NCBI RefSeq assembly: GCF_963855985.1
Contig: NC_087095.1
Span: 15,448,001 to 15,512,000 of the forward strand
DNA: 64,000 bases
Source of the DNA: Ostrinia nubilalis
Lineage: Eukaryota > Arthropoda > Insecta > Lepidoptera > Crambidae
Direction: 5' to 3'
A program made the translations under genes and the position numbers. Below, in pieces: positions 57,840 through 64,000 of the stretch. The first letter of the stretch is position 1. Each line of letters opens with the position of its first letter. The notes beneath the pieces are model-generated. The model made no database searches, was not told the DNA's origin, and saw nothing but the letters and a program-made list of their open reading frames with translations.

Positions 57840-60126
57840 CTGGAAGCCAGAAAGTATTCTAGATTAAAACTTGAGAATCCTTTCTACATACACGCACACA
57901 TTATAAGCCAGACAGTAGGTACAGAATCCAAATCTCACTAAGTGATTCATTTATATTCATTTTAGTTAGGTAATTAAAGCTTAATTATAACCTGTGATTG
58001 GTTCCTGCCAGCTCATCCTACTTAGACAAAGCACATTTATGATTGTTTTAATTCTCTAAATTTTTTGAACGTCCTTACCTAGCTCGCTGCGTAAAACGAT
58101 TGAAATTGAATCTGTCGTTTTACTTTATTTAGGGAGCTGGATTAAGTCCAATATTTTCCCCATAGTATTTATCTCCGTGCGTGAGTTGAATGCAGAGCGC
58201 CAAATCCAGGAGCAAGTATTCCAAAAAAGTTGGCATTCAACTCGAACACGAAGTATACGTTTGAATTTAAAATATTAATGCCAGGGAATTAAGTTAATAA
58301 CATGCGAGTAATATCATACGTTAATAACAAATTAACAAACGAATCATCTCTGAATATTTACCTAAAGTAAGGAAACATCGGGGGACACAAACCAGGGGAC
58401 TCGGCGCCGACAGCACATTGGTACAGAGACACTAATGTTGCAAGACTGCTGAATACTGACCTAAAGTAAGGAAGTGCCTCTGCGTGACCGGGTCGACGCA
58501 CATGGCGCCTCCGCAAGCAGTGGGGCAGCACAGCTGGGTGGTGTTCACGCAAGGAGCCGCCGGGCCGCACGCCGCATTGCATAATATGTCCACTGGCAGC
58601 GTCGGGGGACACGATCCAGGGGACCCGGAGCCGGCAGCGCATTGGTACAGAGGCACCAATGTTGCAAGACTGCTGAATACTGACCTAAGGTAAGAAAGTG
58701 TCTCTGCGTGACTGGGTCAACGCACATGGCGCCTCCGCAAGCTGTGGGGCAGCACAGCTGGGTGGTGTTCACGCAAGGAGTCGCCGGGCCGCACGCCGCG
58801 GTGCAGATGTCCACTGGCAGCGTCGGGGGACACGAGCCAGGGGACCCGGAGCCGGCAGCGCATTGGTACAGAGGCACCAATGCTGCCAGGACTGAAAATG
58901 GTAAGGAAACTTCATTGTAAAGTCTGAAGCTAGAACTCTTCTCGTTCCCATCGCAACTTCTGAGTAGCCTCATGCATGCCTGCATATTATTATTATTATT
59001 TATTGACAAAGATCTACCAACAACACATATTAAACCCAACCGGAGAAAGTTGAATAGTCTCTAGTATAGCGATAGTCTTAGAGCCCACTACGAGTTTAAA
59101 TAAAATATACCTAAGAGGAGACTACTGGAGACAAGGCTCTCAAGTTTCCCCGTAGCAATGCGAGATAGGTAACAAAACACGGAAAATTGCTTTCTTAGAA
59201 AACCTTTGATTATACTCGTACTTGCTCTACGGACAAATAAAATTTATGTTTGTTTCAGCCAAATGACGACCACTGCCGGACAAAGACCTCCCCCAAGGAT
59301 TTCCATAACATCAGCACATTGGTACAGAGGCACCAATGCTGCCAGGACTGAAAATGGTAAGGAAACTTCATGGTAAAGTCTGATACTAGAACTCTTCTCG
59401 TTCCCATCGCAACTTCTGAGTAGCCTCATGCATGCCTGGATATTAAACCCAACCGAAGAAGGTTGTTAGTCTCTAGTATAGCGAGCGATAGTCTTAGAGC
59501 CCACTACGAGTTTAAATAAAATATACCTGGAGACTACTGGAGACAAGGTTCTCAAGTTTCCCCGTAGCAAGCAGCGAGATAGGTAACAAAACACGGAAAA
59601 TTGCTTTCTTAGAAAACCTTTGATTATACTCGTACTTGCTCTACGGACAAATTTATGTTTGTTTCAGCCAAATGACGACCACTGCCGGACAAAGACCTCC
59701 CCCAAGGATTTCCATAACATCAAACTCATGTAAGTAACAATAATTCATGACTGAACTACTTCTTATAAACTGTCAAGTCACAGTATCTCTGTCATCCGTA
59801 TGATAACAGATAAGAACCGTCGTCACGCCTTGGAAATGGTTTCCAATATGAGTACATTAAGATTTTCATCGTGCTTTTATTAAGTAAATGGTTAGTCCAT
59901 TTACTTTAAAAATTATATGATAATATGACAAATTAATCGACAGTTCGCAGCACATATTTACACCACCAGACTATCAGGTTGACTGAACCTTTGACATAGC
60001 GATTATGTACTTACTTAACACTTAAACACAACACAAACACAACAAAGCACAAATCAGGAAGTAATTTCTTCAACGTCCCATTTGTTAGGAGGACTCACCA
60101 ATTATCGGGACACAGAGGCGCAGCAT
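57664..60126 (-). CDS. Secreted protein with two WAP domains (three exons)
   Basis: Join of 60126-60099, 58891-58685 and 57839-57664 gives 136 residues and a stop. Exon 1 begins MLRLCVPII. Exon 2 completes the signal peptide (VLAALVPLYQCAAG) and holds a first WAP domain with eight cysteines: SC, IC, AAC, PC, LCC, AC and MC. Exon 3 holds a second: SCPEYPRGVWVC, HSC, DSDCP, KCCPNRCG and LTC, then the tail TEEPVPY. Both introns are phase 1 with GT...AG ends (donors GTGAGT and GTCAGT; acceptors ATTTTCAG and GGCTTCCAG). WAP domains are disulfide-rich folds, often protease inhibitors or antimicrobial factors; which applies here is unknown. Intron 2 contains two damaged copies of exon 2. Start chosen because it gives a signal peptide and joins in frame. 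Confidence 0.8.
58362..58445 (-). pseudogene. WAP exon copy 2c, internal deletion
   Basis: It keeps the start (CTGTACCAATGTGCTG) and end (TTCCTTACTTTAG, donor GTAAAT) of exon 2 but lacks about 125 bp, including nearly all cysteines. It cannot form a WAP fold. Confidence 0.75.
58461..58672 (-). pseudogene. WAP exon copy 2b, frame lost at its 5' side
   Basis: A full duplicate of exon 2, about 221 bp downstream. All eight WAP cysteines remain (TLPVDILCNAACGPAAPC and onward), with one codon added. A one-base loss near its start makes its length 209 or 212, not a multiple of three, so exon 1 or exon 2a cannot join it in frame. It is separated from exon 2a by only 12 bases (GTCAGTATTCAG), too short for an intron. 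Confidence 0.75.
58685..58891 (-). CDS. WAP gene exon 2 (2a, intact)
   Basis: 207 bp, phase 1 on both sides, with good acceptor TTCCTTACCATTTTCAG and donor TTAG/GTCAGT. It encodes the end of the signal peptide and the first WAP domain. Confidence 0.8.
58857..59725 (-). repeat. Tandem duplication of ~410 bp across intron 1
   Basis: 58857-59310 and 59312-59725 are near-identical. Each runs from the first bases of exon 2 through intron sequence to an RTE scrap (AATGACGACCACTGCCGGAC). The first unit has about 45 extra bases near 58985-59030 (a TTATT-rich LINE-like tail) that the second lacks. Confidence 0.8.
59308..59347 (-). pseudogene. Truncated exon-2 copy in WAP intron 1
   Basis: It keeps the full acceptor (TTCCTTACCATTTTCAG) and reads LAALVPLYQCAD. 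It then runs into duplicated RTE sequence and reaches a stop after WLKQT. Use of this acceptor would give a short product without a WAP domain. Confidence 0.7.
60099..60126 (-). CDS. WAP gene exon 1 (start of signal peptide)
   Basis: ATG at 60124-60126, nine codons plus one base, then donor GTGAGT. Its phase matches exon 2, and the joined start is strongly hydrophobic, as a signal peptide should be. Confidence 0.75.
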
Positions 60127-60300
60127 TTCCACAATTAAGCGTGCGCCAGTCTGCTTCGGCTTATAATTCCCGTTTACAACAATAATTACTTGGAATTTAT
60201 CGCGTCACAAATAACAAGCGACACACGGGTACGGCGAGCGACAAACAATTCTCGAGAACTTATTATCACTGCACTAGTAACTCAGCCCAGCTTTAACGAA
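60127..60300 (-). promoter_or_regulatory. Possible core promoter of the WAP gene
   Basis: On the minus strand TTATAAG (about 60160-60165) lies some 35 bases before the ATG, giving a very short leader if used. TGATAA near 60265 could bind a GATA factor. The real start could instead lie further upstream. Confidence 0.35.
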
Positions 60301-61076
60301 AGTGAGCTTTATACAGAAATGTAATCACTTTGGTTTGATTAATAAAAGGGTACGACATTTTGTTGGTACGACTTTGAGACCTCAACGTGATAAATCAGCT
60401 TCTTCTTATCGCTGTTGTGCAAGAAAATCTGTTTGTTTCTCATGCTCCTGCTTACTCTACCAGACATTAATTTATCATTTTAATTCCATGTTGCTTATGT
60501 TAACTGTTAACTTACGAGTAACTTGGATCTTTTCTGAAATAAGTCAAGTTACACTGCTTCATGAATTTGATAGCAGTGTGTAGTCTTCGATCTCAGTCAT
60601 AGATAAATAAAACGTAATAACTTTAATGATACTTATAATCTGTTCACAATTTACGAATATTAGAAACATAAGGAAAACCGCCATAATCTTTGCTCAAAAA
60701 TTGCGTCATCAAATAAGGAAAAGTCTACAAAATTTGAATAGATTTCTGTATAATTCAAGTCGAATTAAGCATTTTTTGTGTTGACCATCGATTCTATTTT
60801 ATGTTTGACACTTGAAAAATAATCAGTAAAGAAGTTATTGTAACAGATGATTACAAGGTTATCAAACATAACATAATTTCCTACATGTATGCAGCAATTC
60901 TGAGAATGTTTCTTGATGTTAAATAAATTAATTAAATTATACTTACTTAAGTTTTTTGTTCGATCTATCATCGTTCTTAGTTTTTATTAACTTACTTGCG
61001 TTTACAGCGTGCGCTCACAGTGATGATTTTTCGAATTTTTTCCTCAACATACTATGAATGTAGAGTTTGCTTATAA
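60301..61076. other. Intergenic DNA, no gene seen
   Basis: A 93-codon plus frame at 60302-60583 has no recognisable features. Confidence 0.45.
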
Positions 61077-61140
61077 ATAATTATTATTACTGACGGGATT
61101 GAAGGTACATGGTAGCAATCCCGTCAGTAATAATAATTAT
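61077..61140. repeat. Perfect hairpin with 25-bp arms
   Basis: Arms 61077-61101 and 61116-61140 are exactly complementary around a 14-base loop, with CTGACGGGATTG and CAATCCCGTCAG at the loop side. It is short and compact; either a palindromic MITE or, less likely, a small-RNA hairpin. Confidence 0.8.
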
Positions 61141-61669
61141 GATAGTGACCATGAAAGTTTCAAACAATATATTTGCTTATAAAGTACAAACGTTAGTTTT
61201 ATGTCCTTTTAAATACCTCTACATCAAAATAGGTTCAGCAGCTTAGAAAAGAGCCTTTGATAAGTGCTTCTGTGCCTAGAAAAAACACAGACACAACTTG
61301 TCTCATTAAATACAAATAATGGTGGTTCAAATAAGCTTCAGGAAAACAACAGTCATTGGCCACTGCCTTCAGCCATTAACATAATGGTATACTGGCAATG
61401 GTAACACCATTTCATACGTTTTTATCGAAAAAATATTTTCAGATATCTAACCCAAATGCCAAATCACGTATTATTCGGGCCCTATTAGCCATCAATCCGT
61501 GATCCGACCCATTTTCTATCTTGAGGCTCGTGCAACTATAATGAGTTAATCATAACCCGTATTAATGGCGTCCTTCTGGTAATGCTCACCCGCCGTGAAT
61601 TGAGCCCTGAGGGACCCTCGGTAGTGTAGCCATTACGCAGAGGTGTCTAGAGGACAGGTGCCTGCAACG
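61141..61669. other. Intergenic DNA, no gene seen
   Basis: Nothing recognised. Confidence 0.5.
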
Positions 61670-61737
61670 GGACTATTCCCACCTCTCGTTCCCACCGCTG
61701 CAACTCCTGTATAGCCAGGATCTACAGCTAGGCAGTG
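61670..61737 (-). repeat. Repeat family A, end fragment
   Basis: CGGGACTATTCCCACCTCTC and GCTGCAACTCCTGT match the complement of 45965-46030. Confidence 0.65.
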
Positions 61738-63846
61738 TAGTAGTGTAGTGTAGCTAGGCAGTGCCTACCTGCCTTTTTTGTATGGATGGACAAAACCACA
61801 GATCAATCAATTAGGGACTTCCCTATTATCTCTTTTAATGCTAAACAAGACTTATTTCCACGATTTGCTCTTTTGTTTTTTCTCGGCAGGGGTTCAATAG
61901 TTGAACATTTTAAATTGAAAGATTGATTGATAGACGATTGGAATAAGCAGGTGTTTCGCGATACCTACTAAGAATAGCGTTCTAGGAGTAGAGTCAACTG
62001 AAGTTCCAACTAATGACAGTAGTCCTATCAGATACTAGGTAGGCTTAAGTACTTACATAAAAAGGTACTACTTTTACGTTTATGTTGTATCTGTGTATAA
62101 GCACAGTATAAGTTTCTGTACTATCGATTGTGGTACCTACAGGCAGAAATGAATTCTTCCCAAAGTGGTTCCTCATGAAACCAGACACCGCTTAATCAAC
62201 TTGAGAGCTCATTAGAATCCGAATAACCCGGTTTTTCAATCTCAATACTCCTTGAACACTTGGCTACTCTATCCACGACCTTTCATTACGTTCGGTCGAT
62301 CGGCATAACACAAATGGAGATTAAAATTGTACATCTGGTGGCACGAGACATCTGTTCGATGCCTAATCCACCGGGGCTTTTACATTTCTTTGGCAACGCG
62401 AAAATAATATAGCTACTTACATAACTTTCGGATAATAATTATCTTCAATAAGCCGTGCCGGTCGCTGTTTGCTTAGGTTTCGATTTCAATTGTTATGAGT
62501 CAAGTCATTGTAGAATTTTGGTATAATTATGGTAAAATGTAGGTAATTATAAAATAAGCTATCATACACCTAGGTATACCTGAAGCTTCTGAGTATGAAT
62601 ACCAAATGGGGTATACAAAGTGGTATTCACTATCCGGTGTCCTGAGTTCAATTCCCTGTACAAACTAATATGCCAGAGATCCTACTGAAATATTTATTTT
62701 GGGTACAGCTCTGATAATGGCTCTGACAAGACTCATGAAATGGCTTGAAACTAAATTAACAAGAATTCATACTTTCATAACTTTATTCCAAAAATTAAAA
62801 ACATTGACAAGAGTTCAACATTACATAAATATTACCGGTTACATACATATTTACATTACATTTCATTCATTTGTGGCATTATCACGGGTCCCTGTAATTA
62901 ACTAAAACAATAGCTCATACAAACGGTACGAATCCAAAATATTTGACTAAACAAAGTTCCTTAACTAAATGCGTTCATTATGTAGTAAAGCTTGCCCTAG
63001 CATTTTAAGATATTTAAACCATGTATTCACCTGGAAGCATTGTTTTACATGGGTCGGTATCTGTTTGACCTCAATCCGAGAGATAGTGAAGACAAGATGG
63101 ATTTTACCTACAATAATATACGTAATACGTTACATAGTGATACAATCTCTATAATAGATATTTGATTGCTGAATGCCTGACTAGCAAGCGAAACTAATTG
63201 TTTGTAGCTGAAGTTACACATGCTTCCTGACTTCACTTGTCAACGTCGAAAATTATGAAGACATTCTTAAAAATAATAAAATAATAGCTCATTATTTTGT
63301 GCGTCCCGTAATACTTACTGCCAGGTAAACACATGGCTTCAACTTATACTAATTAATAGTTTGATCACACACGATGCATTGTAGTTGACAAAAAGTTTAT
63401 TTGTTTATCTACATCTAGTTCTACCAAACTAATTCACTATTCATAATTACCCTATATTACGCAATTATAGTCATGTTATTTATTTATGTAGAGTGCTTTT
63501 TAAATTTTTAATCACGAAGTGAATTAGTAATAATCTCTTTAACATCACTTTTAATATCATATTATGTACCTTATTTATTTAACGTGTAATTGAAATAACG
63601 CAAAATATATGTATTAATATTAATTATGTGTATAGTAGTGCTTAGTGTAATACTTTAGTCTTCTTTGTGATGTGTTCTATGTTCTGTCTTCTCTTCTTTT
63701 CTATTATGTAGAATGAATTTAAAATTTTATTTTGACTTCTATGACCTTTAATTCATATCTCTACAACTCATTCTTTAACTTTAAAGTTTTGCGTTAAATA
63801 AATTACACGATTAACATTATTTAATTTCTACCTACACATCATTCTC
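61738..63846. other. Intergenic DNA and 3' flank of the last gene
   Basis: No gene is supported. AATAAA on the minus strand occurs near 63574 and 63726 and could end the transcript of the gene that starts beyond the window. Confidence 0.45.
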
Positions 63847-64000
63847 TCAATTGTTAATAAACTGGGTATCCTTCACATCTGAGCTGGACAAGTATTCATC
63901 CAGCCACTTCTCAATGACCGGCACATTCTCCGCCGACCACTTGGCTTCTTCCCTGATGTTCTTCATGGACCTTTCGATGATGCGTTCAGCTGAACCAAAC
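63847..64000 (-). CDS. C-terminal end of a probable M1 aminopeptidase (partial)
   Basis: A minus-strand frame enters from the window edge and ends at TGA 63847-63849. It gives about 50 residues, including AERIIERSMKNIREEAKW and VPVIEKWLDEYL. The helical pattern, with a Trp and an ending such as IEKWL, resembles the last helices of the ERAP1-like C-terminal domain of M1 zinc aminopeptidases (aminopeptidase N group). The zinc site would lie far upstream, outside the window. Codon use is more GC-rich than the flank, supporting coding. The family call rests on a short, weakly conserved tail. Confidence 0.5.
   Translation of the reverse strand, partial: FGSAERIIERSMKNIREEAKWSAENVPVIEKWLDEYLSSSDVKDTQFINN

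Noticed and set aside
58461..58672. Exon 2b as a third in-frame WAP domain
   Set aside because: Its length is not a multiple of three from either possible acceptor, and the 12-base gap to exon 2a is too short to be an intron.

Overview
The window looks like AT-rich nuclear DNA of a moth or butterfly (Lepidoptera). This is inferred from the repeat content: RTE-type LINE 3' ends with (GATGAT)n tails, a CR1-like LINE with an (AAAT)n tail, Helitron-like ends closing in CTAG, a tRNA-headed SINE, and many 100-250 bp inverted-repeat MITEs between long gene-poor stretches. No bacterial-style operons, rRNA or CRISPR arrays are seen.

Layout. 0-11 kb: intergenic, with RTE and MITE fragments and one candidate terminal exon of a cysteine-rich secreted peptide (4960-5235). 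11.3-15.0 kb: two short non-autonomous LTR (TRIM-like) elements lie end to end, linked by the 4-bp target duplication CATA; one LTR carries a 744-bp TA-flanked transposon. 16.8 kb: a tRNA-headed SINE. 19.9-22.0 kb: a 2.1-kb hAT-like element with a perfect 8-bp target duplication and nested insertions; a second copy lies inverted at 38.8-39.9 kb. 22.9-27.4 kb: a nearly intact CR1-like LINE on the minus strand, with ORF2 open and ORF1 broken by one TAG codon. 27.7-28.4 kb: an older repeat split by two nested MITEs.

Host genes. (1) 31256-32428 (+): an intronless 390-residue gene resembling the integrase-derived KRBA2/SCAND3-type proteins. Its zinc-binding residues are kept, the middle catalytic Asp is replaced by Asn, there is a nuclear localisation-like C-terminal motif, and a GC-rich promoter lies upstream: a likely domesticated integrase. 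(2) 57664-60126 (-): a three-exon gene assembled here from the sequence. It encodes a signal peptide plus two WAP (four-disulfide core) domains, 136 residues in all, with both introns in phase 1. The locus is full of local duplications: two extra damaged copies of the WAP exon, a truncated exon copy in intron 1, and a relic of the last exon downstream. (3) 63847-64000 (-): the C-terminal end of a gene leaving the window, probably an M1-family aminopeptidase.

The rest is transposon debris and apparently empty intergenic DNA. Long hairpins (58-bp arms at 51386-51516, 33-bp arms at 47089-47200, 25-bp perfect arms at 61077-61140) are the most striking non-coding structures. The three genes show no sign of a shared pathway; they are independent neighbours in a repeat-rich region.
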